Positions 24,601-37,400 of a stretch of DNA of 64,000 nucleotides are shown one piece after another; position 1 is the first letter of the stretch, and each line of letters begins with the position of its first letter. Both the position numbers and the translations under genes were made by a program. Where the stretch lies: NCBI RefSeq assembly GCF_000002995.4, contig NW_025062475.1, positions 6,762,187 through 6,826,186 on the forward strand, written 5' to 3'. The DNA is from Brugia malayi. Taxonomy: Eukaryota; Nematoda; Chromadorea; Rhabditida; Onchocercidae. Below the pieces are notes generated by a model, which was given only the letters and a program-made list of their open reading frames with translations, was not told the DNA's origin and searched no databases.

Positions 24601-27600
24601 CTTAGCTGATAGCGAGAGTTCCCCGATGACTCCAGGTGCTCCAACTGCTATCGGCTTTCATCATAGCAGTAAGTGCAGGAAGCAACAGCCAAATAAAACT
24701 AGATCTCAGTTGGCTCAGGTAATTAATTATGATTCTATTAACTGTAACGCTTTAAGTATCTACTGCATTAAATTAGTTAATGATATTTTTATAGATAGAG
24801 ATAGATTCATCATTTGAAATGGACATGGATGGAAAGGAAGTTCGTCCACCACCACCGCCTTCTCCTCGTTTGGATACGGAAAAGAAAACTTTATCGGTGG
24901 TGCTAGCATCTGATTTGTTTGCCTTCAGTGCTGGACGTGTTCCGAAACGAGCCGAAAGCTGTGAAGAACTTGATGTTGATTTTACTGAACAGGTCCGTTA
25001 AGAGAAATATCTTAAATTTACTGAAATGAAAACCGTATGGAGTATTAACTTTATGAAATCATCAGAAAGTTTATCTTTGCAATATTACTTTTATTTCATA
25101 AAATTGAACTTTAGATGTTATATTTTTGCTTCATTTGCAGACGAGCGATGAATTATATGCGCTGAAGAAGCAGAAAGTCGGTGAGTTTTTAAAATTTTCA
25201 AAAAACTTGTTGAATGTATTGCTTGTTTGCGCGGCATATATTAATTTCGCCTTTCTGTATGAGTGACCGAATTTTGTCTTATTGTATTTTTTAGTGTTTG
25301 TTTTTTTGTTCTGGTAGATTTTTGATACTTTATATTTTTTATTAATCGGTTGTGTTACCAGTTTTGTTTTGTTTTGTCTATTGGGTTACGGTCGAGTCAT
25401 GGTCAATATTTGTGAGAATTTAAAAAAGATAAAATGAAGTTAAAAAAAGATGAAATAAAATTAAAACTAAATTTCATTAACAAATTGAGAGAAGGTAGAA
25501 GATAGAAGCAGTTCGTCTATCTTCTGTAATACATTCCTTTGAAGAAATTTCTACGCTGTTATGAAACTATCCTGCAAAACTTTTTTTCATGTATCATTGT
25601 TAGGGCGATCTTTGTTCTCTTTCTCTCTGCTTTTCAGACTTTAGCATTTTTTCCTGTTTTAAGATTATGTTCTAAATTCCTACTAATTAATTGTAGATTT
25701 GTAACACTTTCCTGCTCCTGTTTTATTTGAAATCAGTCCAATCAGCTTTCTGAAAAGAAAATGAAGGAATGCATAGCATCTGTAATTTAAGGATCCGTAA
25801 AGTATAATTTGACTTAAAACATTAAGCTGTCTCCTTAGAACGTGCTAATGTCTGATGTAAACCATTTCATCTGTATCATCGAGGCATTCGTTGCACAATT
25901 TTTTTACGTCACAAAAATTTTAGAGGACATCAATGGAACACTAAATAAAAATTTAATTAGAAACAGATGTACCATTAACTCCTTTTCTTTCTTTCTCTCC
26001 CTCTCTTTCTTTCTTTCTCTTCGATTATTTCTCAATGCTTGTTGATTTTGATTTTTCCGGTGAACACTTCAATCAAGCCACATTTGTTTGTTATAAACTC
26101 TATCTTCAAAAACAGCTGCTGTGGCGCTCTCAATGGCATTAATTTAGACATAATTTAGTTCTTTTCAGAAGCAGTTTAAGCAGTCACAATCTTAACTGAA
26201 CTTCAGGAATTTCAGGTCAACACTTGTGGCATTGCTAGGAAATTCAGTTGTGATATTTGTTAGATGAGTTTACTTTAATAAGATGAATTCTGTTCCACTT
26301 TTTTTCCACTTGTGCAATTTTATATGGAATTTATAGATCCGTACAGTCGGCAAGGGAAAGAAATAAAAAGTTATTTCATAAATCATCTAGATGATATGGA
26401 ATGGATGTATTATACGCTATGCTTAGTTAAATACTTCCTTCTTCCACTTTTCGTCTCATATTTCACCTTATCTAATTTAATTTCTTTTTAAACAAAAATT
26501 CCAATTTGAGGTGAAGTACATTTAAACTTTTCATAAGACTTTTGTTTGTCTACTTTATCTCTTCAGTTTTTAAATTTTGTTATTCAAGAGATTTGTTGGG
26601 AACCTTATTATGACTTCAATAAAAACTAACAGAGCACTTCGATCATTATTTGGAGTATAACTGGACGCATCAGCCTCAGCGGGAACTTAAGATTAATATT
26701 TTGTTTAACCCATGTTCATATTCACGATAAATTATTACTCAAGTTACATTTATAAAAGGTCTTTATTATAACAAATCCTAGGCTGCTGATTAGTAATTGA
26801 CTGCTTAGCTTTAAAAATATTTTATGTTTCATTTTGAAGTAACTTTTAAATAATTGAAATGTTTGTATAATTTTCGATTTTCCTCATGTATTTCCTTGAT
26901 AGTATGGTTATGTTTTATCATTTGGACAACTTCTCCGATTCATCTTTCAGTAACAAGTTTTACAAATAGAATATTTGTGGTGCATGTATGATACGTCTCA
27001 ATAAATCTTTAAAAGAAATGAAGAAATGTTTTCCTTCTTCGTCATGTGATACTCGCAGTTAGATCATGTTGGTTTCCTCTTTAGAGATCCACTTTTACTT
27101 CTATCTTATCTTTCAGATACCGCTTTTTCCGGTTCCTATTTTCCTTTTTCATTTTATCATTTTACAATTCCTCGAATAAGACGAATAATTTTCATTCATA
27201 TTTATATTACACTCATTTCTTCTTTGCTTTTCTTGCATGACTAACCTAGAGAATTTTGCATTTTTGAGATTTTATTTCCATTAAATTTATTTACTTTTAT
27301 TTGAAACTTTGGTCGTGTATTATAAAAATATACTGATTTTCTCTTCTTATCTTAAAATTTTATTAAAAACTACCCATACACATACTTGAAGTATTTAGCC
27401 TATATTTTTGATAATTGACGTAAACAGCTTCAACATTGACAAAACTAACATTCTTGAAAAAGCTGCTATGGGATGAATGCTTTTTTACTGGTAAATAGTA
27501 GGATTTTGATTTGTGAATTTTGCTTGTGCGTATGTTTTTAAATTAATGTCAGTTAGAAAGAATAATTTCTTCCTGTTTTTTGGCATGCACGGTGTAAAAT

Positions 27601-30600
27601 TACTAATTTTTATATTTTATTAAAGTAAAGTTTTTTTATAAAATAATGGTATGATTCAGAATTTTTTCTTATTTTTTCCAACAGTTTTCATTTCATGGTA
27701 TGTCTGTCATACAATTAGATCTATTATTGATAAGCTACTTATATGATGTTATGTTATTATAACATTTTATGAAATTGATCTTAGCTTTATTCTCGTCCTC
27801 TTACTACGCTTTTTTGAGACTATTATTATTAAGGATATTTATCGAACTTAAAATTTTAGAATATCATGTTCATAAAATTACTTCTCACTTTAGAACTATT
27901 TTAACCTTTTTTTTTTTTGCTATGGAATACAAAGTAAGAATCTTCGTTGCGCTGCTTGTCTATTGAATAAACGAGTTTTCTCATCCACTAAATATTCGTT
28001 ATCCCGGAGTGTTTTGGGGGTATCAACACTGGTTTGTTAACACTGTTTGTCTATATTCAATTTGAAGTAATTTTCAGAAGAAGAAGCAGTTGAATGTGTT
28101 CGCTGGTTGCGTGATGCTGGCTTTCCTCAATATGCACGACTTTATGAAGGTGTAAATAAATTTTCCAAAAAATCAAGGAAAATAAAATTGTGTCGATTTA
28201 AAATTTTGGAACATTGTTAAATTGCTGCCATTTTTAATATCGTTCATTCGTATACTGTTTTGAACGGCTATGTTTTAACATAATTTTATAAGTAAAGTTG
28301 CGGAAAATGCATATTTGCAGCAATTAATAAGCATTTTAAATTCGCTAATCAAATTTTTCTAAAAATTAAAAAATTTGGAATTATAGAACAACGATTTCCA
28401 ATAGATATTCGTTCAGTAAAACGAGATCATGAATTTTTGGACGACGATTCACTACGAGCTCTATTCCGCCGTCTCAATGCGCTCAATCGATGTGCTATTA
28501 TGAAAGTCGAGAATGTAGTACTTAGGAAACATGTACTGTTGTCAATTATTATATCCAGCTTTTTGGGTCTATTAAAATAGGTTGTAAATAATAGTACTTT
28601 TCGGTTAATCATCATTTAGTGGGCGTTCATTAATTAATTGAGAAAGTAAATAGTATTCAATAGAGGGTAGATCTGCAGTATGTTGAAATCTTTGAAAATT
28701 ATATTGCAAGTAGAACTTAGTGATTTACAAATATTATTCGCACGCAAATAAGGGTTGAAAATTTGAGACGTTTTTAGTTATATGTGCTTATTTCAGCCGG
28801 AACGGTTTGATATTAATCCGCTGGAACCAGATATTGATGATGATATGACAGTCATCAATTATGATGATGATGATGATGATGATCAGGTTTGGATCAAAAT
28901 TAAAAAACTTATATGTACTCAAAGTATTAGCAGTATTGCAATGGCTCAGTTTTTTCTCCCAAATTTCAGTGGCCATCTATTGAATCTCTCCATTTTGTGT
29001 TTATCCATATATCTGTTTGTAATTACTTTATAATAAGTAGTTTTTAAATAACTTTCTAATCAAGTTGAAATCAAAATTAAGAAACTTTTGAGCGCTCAAA
29101 GCATTGACAATATTACTGTCCCTTTGTATCCGTGTGTTCATACTTGACAAATGATGGCAGATATAATTAGAATTGGAAAACAACTGATCATCTAACGTCT
29201 TATTAATAATTCTTAGGGATCTAAAGTCTGTAAACAATTTCGAAGAAATGAGTCATTTTAGGTGGCTATTTCAAATAAGTGGAAATATCAACGTAATTCT
29301 CAAACCTGGTCTAGGATTGTCCAAGATGATGATACTGCTGTTACATTCAGTGGTAAGCTTCGTCTATCCATTTGGAAATTTTAGAATTATATATGTATAT
29401 ATGTATGTTCATTTTCACTTTAAATTGTATAAAAAAACTGCTTTCACAATCTTTTACTTTGCTTCAGGATTACTTTCAGTTTTTTGATCAGCTTTTTGAT
29501 GGGTAATTAATCAGGAAATCAATGAGATTGAAAAAGGGAATTCGTGAAACGTATTATGTAATTAAATAATTCATACATAGACACTGGTGGTAATATTTGG
29601 CGGTCCAGCGAGGAAGCGGTTTCCAGTGCTGAGCTTGACGAGGCATTGCGAATGTCATTCGGTTATGGACAGAATCCAAGAAGACAACCGGATGGCGCCT
29701 CATGTTTCAGCGATGTTGTTTATGACAGGAAAAATCAGCACGATGTTACTACCAATCCAGTTATTGCCAGAAATGATCGGAATTGGTATATTTAGAAATT
29801 TTTAGAATATGATTTGTTTTAATGCAAGATATTTTGAACAAAGTAAGAATTTTACAATTTTACAATGTCTTCAAGTCCCCAAATTTCTGCTCTCAAATGC
29901 AACTTTTGTTCTAACATCTTCCTTCTGACATGGATGAGTCCTCAGTTACTTCTCCGAACATTCTCAATGTGAAGATTCTTCAGTCTTCTTTAATATTTAT
30001 AGTCCCATCCTTTCATTTAGTCCCGCAGTCAGTTCATCATCACCAACAATGGCGACAGTAAATTTGCAGCGGTCTCAAAGTGAAAGACTGAAGGAACGTG
30101 CACGAGCGCTAATAAAACGTATGGATATACGATCATCCAGCAGGTATTTCCGTTTCCATATTGTAATCATATAAATAATTTAATAAGTGTTTGATATATT
30201 TGTAGTTACGTTATTTAGATAATTACTTATTTTTGTTCTAAATGTTTGCAATTTTTTGGGCTGAGTTTACTGAATTCAGAAAAAAACCAGGTTGATGTTT
30301 CTTCTTCCCTTTTGCATAATCCTTGAAGTGTTTTTTTGATTTCAATATTTTTGAATCTCTCCGACCATGAACAATTGTACGAAGCAGACAGTTTTGACAA
30401 AAAGCTGTCTTCTAAACATGCATTTGTGTCAGTTCTCTTATTACATTCATTCTAATGAGAATTTCCGCCAAATAATAACTTTGCAAGAGTTCTCAGAGGA
30501 TTTGAGAGGAATATATTGGATCTTAAAAATTCATCAATAATTTATTCAGAATTATTACCAATAAGGAAAACTTATAGTACATTTTGATTTGCTTAAAGAA

Positions 30601-31436
30601 AGTTTCAAAAAGAATTTATGAAATTTCATTTGTCAATTTGTTGGTTTTGACAAAGTCCCATATTGCTTGCAAATTCTTGTTACGATATAACAGGAACATA
30701 AATCAGTTTTTTAACCATATCATTATCGTGACCTGATTGTCACTGTTAGTAACTACTCAGAATCATAATATAATAATATTAATAATAATAAAGAAATAAT
30801 AGGAACAGTAACTGCTTATGGTAATAACAGTAATGATTTTGAATGGAATTAGTTCATCAGCTCTACAACTATCATAATAATCGTGTTTAAGACGTCGCCG
30901 ACAGCGTGATTCTTCGGTGGCTGATTCAGAATTTCGCATGGCAAGCAGAGTTTCGCATTCATCTCTCTCATCAGCCACGACATCGTCATCACTATCAAAA
31001 GCTGTTTCAAATGTGGCTAGTAGAGATTTAGTAATTGGTGATCCGGTGCTTGTCTCGCACTTCTCGGCCAGTCCACGGACTATGCGTATGTTCCCTGATG
31101 GCTTATCCAGTATCCTCTCATCACAGGCTGTCACACCACAAATGCTGAATCAGTTTCGTCGCCGTACTGCTGCTACAGCAGCGGACGATCGTCCATCTGA
31201 TGGAGGTACTTCTTCGAATTAACCTTCTCAAATTTCATGTGAATTTAAATTTATTTTTGCTTTGCACTAGTATAATGAACTATGAGGTTATGGAATGATT
31301 CTGATATAACTTGGTTTTTTCTAATTTAAGTTTCGGCGAGGCTTGACTATTACTGGTGATCTTTTTTTCCCGTTTCCCTTCTGTGTTATTTTTTTCCCGT
31401 TTCCCTTCTGTGCAAACAAAATTATCATCTATTTCG

Positions 31437-31474
<38 letters not shown>

Positions 31475-34400
31475 CTCTTCTAAAAACTTTCGTTGTTTCT
31501 TCACTTTTCAATATTAATTACAAAATTTATTGAGAGTAATTATTTTTGTCACTGAAAAGAAAATTAAGATAAGAGAAATGTCTTGGCACCTGATAGTAGA
31601 GCTCCTGGAAATTCACTAAGAATTCGGTTTGCATTTATTGCATCTATTTTATAACAAATCTTTTTTTTTTTTTATTCCCGTCTTTTTTCCTGTAAAATCT
31701 TTAATATTAGTTTACTATACTTAGCTTGAATAAATGTATAACAGTTTTTCGGTTGTTATCAACGGTGCTGTGATAAGCAGGCAGAACTTTTATTTCATTA
31801 CCGAAATTTATTATTTGCATTATAGTTTCCCCGGTTTTTCATTTTAATGATTGTTCCGTTCAATATACTTTCACTACTGGAATGCATGATCGTGGTTTGC
31901 AGTAACATTTGCCGTGTTGCAACCAACTATGCAACAACAACAACAACAACAACAGCGACAACAACAACAGCAGCATCAGCAGATGATATCTGACTGCGAG
32001 ACGGGATCTCCACAGTACAGTTGTTTTTCCTCACCATCCTCCCGAATTAGAACACGTTTTTTAGGTGCAAGTAATCGACGTATGGGTATGGTACTTGATT
32101 CTACCGGATCATCTGTTACCAGCAGTCATCAACGTCAGGAACTGTTATGTCGTAACAAAGCATGTGATATGTCTTTCGACCGGGCTTTGGTACGTGAGTT
32201 ATCACAGCACGATCACAAAACACGAATTTACGATCGAGTAGCCCAGGATTTGTGTTCTGACAACACTGATTATGCTAGTCCAAGATGTGGACCGGTTAAT
32301 TTAGAAGCAACGGCTTGTTATGACAGACGTTCCAGAATAGCTCATTATGAAAGAGCATCATCATCAGAGCACTGCTGTGCCAATAGCACGACCTTCTCTT
32401 CGTTAATAAGGTTTTTATCCTGATTTATATAAACTCCAAGAGAACTTTGATATTTTCCAGTACGCTTGATCATTCTTTCATTCTATCGCTGATATTGTGC
32501 AGCAAGGATATATCAGTTATTATACAAGTTTTTAAGAATTTCCGCAGTAATTGGTAATTATGGAACTCGGCAAATGTTTGCCATCCTTTTGATCTGTAGA
32601 ATTTTAACTTATCTTTTACATAAAATGTAAATTTGAATTCTTTAAAGAAATGATGGGGAACTGATGTGTTCCTTAAGTGTATTTAGTTTTTTTTTTTAAA
32701 AAAAAAAACAAGCTTTAGAAACGGTGTGCAGTTTTCGGGTGATGTTCTTTCTGATAATTCACTGAAATCTGATGAACTGAGGAGTCTTCCTAAACAGAAT
32801 TTGGACCGCGATCGAGATCTGGCACCGGCACAGTTATATGCTCGTTCTAGACTAGTTGTCAATGCCGATGGTTACTATGAACATATTCCTTCAAATGGTT
32901 GGTATTTTCCTTCACTGTTACTTTACTTATATACTTTATATCTTTCCAACCGTATATATTTGCATTTTACATAATTTACCCATATTTGGTTTCATTCGTA
33001 TTTTAAAATACTACACGTTCCATTTTCTGGAATGTCTCCTCTTTCTTTCGATTATTCATCAACCATGAAAGCATGGTTGGCAATAATTTAATTCATTTTA
33101 ATTTTTTATTCAATTATATGCAATACTTGGTCTTTACTTTTCTTAATGATTGAAACTGAAGCATACCCAAAAGGAATCGGTAATTTTTATTATTTAAAGT
33201 GAGTAACTATTGTTCGGCTTTTTAGATACATTTGATTTCAGTTTCAGTTAATTTGGCACTTTTATTTCGTTTAAAAATTTAGCTATTATTTATGAACGAT
33301 GAAGATAATATCATAGATATTCATGATACCTCGTTTGAACTGGAAGCGTTCTCATCAAATGATTCAGTTACTGGTAGTGTTGCTGGAGCTGGTACCTCAG
33401 GAGCGACGGTATCCGTTACTACATGTCATCGCGCGATATCACCAGAATCATCCTCCTCCAATACAAGTATCTCTAATCATGCTAGTCGCTTAAAAGTTAG
33501 TCTTTGTTTTATGCTATTGAAAAGAAAGAAATAGATAATTTAATATCTGATTTCTGGATTTGCAACTGCAATAAGTATTATTATTATTAGTTCCGAACAG
33601 ATGAATTTTAGAACATTTATAGGATTTACTGTTTTGGTTTTAAGATTGTAATTTCTTTGCACATTTTCAGGGAACTTTTTAGAAGATAAATAGTGACTTT
33701 ATGATTTCTGTGATAGCTCATAAAATTTCTTCATTTTTACTATCCGCTCATTTCCTGTTTTGATTTTTAGTGAGACAATAATGCTTTCTGCTAAATTTAT
33801 AGCCGTTTATAATTGTTTGTGCTTTAACAATATTTTAGGCAGAAGTTGATGGTCGAGGTGGAAAAAGGCTTGGTTGTGGTAGCAGTTCTTCATTATTCAA
33901 CACAGTTAGAGGTATGTCAGCGCAAAGGTCACATTCTAGTTTAGAAAGTAGTGGGAATGACGATGAATTAATTTCACGGCAACAGAAGTCAGGCAGTGGT
34001 GAACGACGTGATTCTGGTGTTGGCTCAAGTCTTTCTAGGTCACCCAGGTTGGCTGATAATTTCATTTATCGTTTCCTTATTTTGTTATTCTCCAAAGAAA
34101 TTAGTAGATTTAAATGTTAGTTTTTGCACTGAATGTTGAAATGTCAAATTGGATTATGCATAATGTACAAAAATAAGATGTACAAGTGTAGCCAAGCACA
34201 TGATGCATGGTCATAAATGAACGATCGCGCAGTTTTTGAATTAAGCATTTTCAAAATGATTTTAATATCTCCCGTAATAAAATTTTCCCACTATAGTGGG
34301 CCAACAACGCAAAGACTGCGAAACTCATTGCTGTTTACAACGTTGCATCATCCAGAAATGAAGTCTAAACATTTATCACCCAGTTCGTTGGATGTTTGTT

Positions 34401-37400
34401 CTACTGATTACAGCGAAACATTTATTGGTGACGCTGATTTGGCACATTGCGTAGATGCTCTGAGTGTAGGTGAAATGGTTAGTTAAAAGTTGGATTTTCT
34501 TGATTTCCGTAAAATCATATCATTTTCACTTAACTGCTCATCTATCTGCATGCCTTCCTATTTTTTTTTTTTTTCTATATCTGGCTAACTAACCATCACA
34601 CTTAAACGTTTCAATACCTTTTGTTGTTTGTTTGAGAATTTCTCATTTTAATCAGTCTCATCCTCGAACTCTTTCTCCAGTTTTCTTTCTTTATTTGTTG
34701 AGTTTTTTCTGTTTTATGTTATATCAATTCTTTATCAGTACAACTGTTTTTTAAATAACCGAACTTTTCCTTTCAGCAACAAATACGCAAGTTGGCATTC
34801 CTTAAGCTATCAGTGTTGATTGAAACATATGCTGGAAGCGGTATTAGGATTGGTATTGCAGCTGATAATAATGGTAGTGGCAGAGTGAGCAAAAGTTGGG
34901 CGGTACACAAATTTATTAGACGAATGCGCAACAATGACACTGTTAATGGAAGCAGTAAATCTAGTGGAAGTAAGCTCAGTACTTTTGTTTAATGATGGGA
35001 TGACATGCGTGGAAGTCTGCTGACATATGTATTGGAACTTCTGTATAGCCAGAAATACCATTTACAATAATATTTGATTGAATGATAAAGTGTATGAATA
35101 AATGAAGCCTTTACTCTAACGGATGAAGAATCCGAAAGTGATCACACAGTTATTAAGTAATGAGTCCGGAATATGAGCTTTTGGGTTTGCGATAATTGTT
35201 GTAGAAAAAAACCGAAATTCTAAAAAAACTTGTAATAAAAATTTCGTTTTACTGTTTCTTCATTGTCATCAGTAAGAGTTCTGTCATTTTCAGCAGAACT
35301 TTCAACCTTTGGTTTACCGTTAGCAATCATCCAAAGTCGTTCTGGTTTTGCATTACCTCGATTTATCTTGGAAATGATGCACTTTTTACGTATCTTAGCC
35401 CCAGATACTGTTGGGATATTCCGGAAAAGCGGTGTTCGTTCACGAATTACCGAATTACGAATGCTTTGTGATGTGGCACCAGAAGCAGAAGTTTTCACAG
35501 ATGGGAAACTTGACCCATCCCAGGTAGTTGCAACTCTTTAAGATTCGTTTCAAAAAGCGTAAGGTTATTTTGAGAAAATAAAATAGTTGACAAGATCTTT
35601 TAATGATCGATCAATCTGTCGAGTCAGAAAACTCTGACTTTATTCTTTTTGTCAATTTAGAGGAAATTCGCAATAATTTTATCGTATTTAGATTTTACTT
35701 TTTTTATTTTTACATTTCATTTTATATGTATTCACGCTGGTATCATTTGAGGTGCACGACGTAGCCGATCTTTTAAAACAGTACTTCCGTGAATTGCCTG
35801 AACCCCTGATGACCGCCAAATATTCGGAAACGTTCGCTAGGATTTTCATACGTATTGGATATTATTACATTTCGAATATAAATTTTATTATTCGTATACT
35901 TTTTTGTAGAATTTCATAATTATTTACCATCCAGTTATTGCTCACTTGTAGATATTCCGATGGAAATGCGTATAGAAGCCCTTCAGCATGCCGTTTTGTT
36001 GTTACCTGATGAGCATCGGGAAGCTCTACAAACTCTGCTTTATTTTCTTCATGATATTGCTAAACATTCTGCAACTAATAGTGTTGGTTTTACCTCTCAT
36101 TATCTTCTTAATTATCCATTCAATTTTATGCTTATTCTTAATTCAATTTTTATATTACTTTATTGCAACTTTAAAATTCCGTTTTCAATAGCTTTATATC
36201 CTTTTTTTTCAAAACTTTTGGTCTGGATGAGGGAAGAGTTTAGGCATTATTCAAGTTTCATGTCAAAGTTTTTAAATTATTTTGCTGAGTTTCAGATGAC
36301 GCCGCAAAATCTGGCTGTATGCTTTGCACCGTCATTATTTCAGTTATGTGGTTCACGTTTGAGTAACATCAGTCCGACAAGGTTGCTAACATTTCCATAT
36401 TACATCATTTATGATCTTCATGCTTTAGACTAGTGTCTGCAGATAATAATTGATTCATTCTTGATGTTATTTCAGGATGTTATTTTTACAGCTAATCTTC
36501 TTTCTAGACGTCACAAAACGATTGGAGCAGCAGGATTACCGACAGAGCGTGAAATTAAGGAGTCACGGGCTGCACAAGAATGTCTCGTGCAAATGATTGA
36601 GCACTGTACCAAAGTATTTATCGTTCCGACTAGTCCTAGATTGGAGCGTGACGAAGGTAGCAAGTACTGTAAAGGCACTGAACCGGATGCACCATTTCTG
36701 ACTGAACTTGGTTTGTCCCAAGATGGAAATTATAAAACATACTTATTACAAAAAGCGAGAGAGCTATTAAAGGTAAATAGTTGGCCTTTTGATGTTCACT
36801 TTGCTTAAATCTCAAATATCTAATTTTGATTTCCTTTGAAGTGGTATACAAGATCAATTGTCGAAGTTCTGAAGCATTATTCATTCTTAGGGACATCGGG
36901 ATCGGTGGAAAGGTTGGATTGTTGAGGGCACAGTGGATGGTGTTGAAATTTCAACCAAAAAATCGACGGATGGTCATCCATTGCGCTTCTTCCGCGTTTG
37001 GGTTGACATTGAAGCACCACCTAGGGAGATCCTCATTAGGATTGTTCGAGAAAGGTAACCCCTACTTTTATTTTGTTGATTTTAATTTAATTTCTGAGTG
37101 GTATGAAGCAAGTACTTTACTTTACACAAAAGGATTTGTTAATGAAGTATAAGTGTAGTGTAGTACAGAGTATTTAAATTCAGGAATGTTTGGGATCTTC
37201 AAATTATCAACTGGAGAACAGTGGCAGTATTGAACGCCGAAAATTGTGACGTTTTCCAATATGTTATCAATGATACACCATCACATCCTACTCGTGACGC
37301 TACAGTGGTCAGGTACAACTAACTGCAATTTACAAAGAAGATACTAATTTTTGTTGTTACTTGATAATAAGTGGGAAATTTGCAAGTCATTGTTAAACTT

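Larger units (their letters stand above)
19325..25180 (+). other. gei-1: gei-1 exons 12-21: Ser/Asn-rich region before SAM, with SIYDNV motif
   Basis: Exons: 19325-19672, 21262-21426, 21639-21733, 21809-21823 (15-base microexon), 21889-22003, 22087-22183, 23788-24045, 24471-24718 (or from 24468), 24795-24992, 25141-25180. The frame is kept throughout. Exon 21639-22003 encodes a helix-like stretch (ITDREIQGMLRKSMEARN) and the acidic SSEDIDESIAMLLEYAEDL. Exon 23788-24045 carries GSIYDNVSHG, like the motif by which vertebrate DLC proteins bind the SH2 domain of tensins. Exon 24795-24992 has a PPPPP run and RAESCEELD, a possible phospho-regulated site. The second and third TGCATG-free long introns (22184-23787 and 19673-21261) hold no other exon I can support. 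Confidence 0.75.
28797..34969 (+). other. gei-1: gei-1 exons 24-34: linker between SAM and RhoGAP
   Basis: Exons: 28797-28886, 29262-29352, 29581-29785, 30021-30143 (or from 30003), 30892-31205, 31903-32410, 32719-32897, 33305-33495 (or a start exon from 33283), 33839-34047, 34297-34477, 34777-34969. Seen: an acidic seven-Asp run (28863-28883); NKWKYQRNSQTWSRI, matching the DLC-family linker after SAM; KERARALIKRMD; RRRRQRD; a Gln run; ERRDSGVGSS; and the helix LRKLAFLKLSVLIETY-like segment before SWAVHKFIRRM, which precedes the GAP domain in DLC1. Acceptors at 30891 (TTTAAG) and the 33,3xx junction are unusual; see findings. Confidence 0.78.

Noticed and set aside
30763..31134. 123-codon minus-strand frame opposite gei-1 exon 28
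   Set aside because: It is a shadow of the well-supported plus-strand exon 30892-31205.
36461..36507. TTATTTCAG at about 36475 as gei-1 exon 39 acceptor
   Set aside because: Its phase does not fit the previous exon; TTTCTAG at 36507 does, and reads SPTRRHKTIG like the family.
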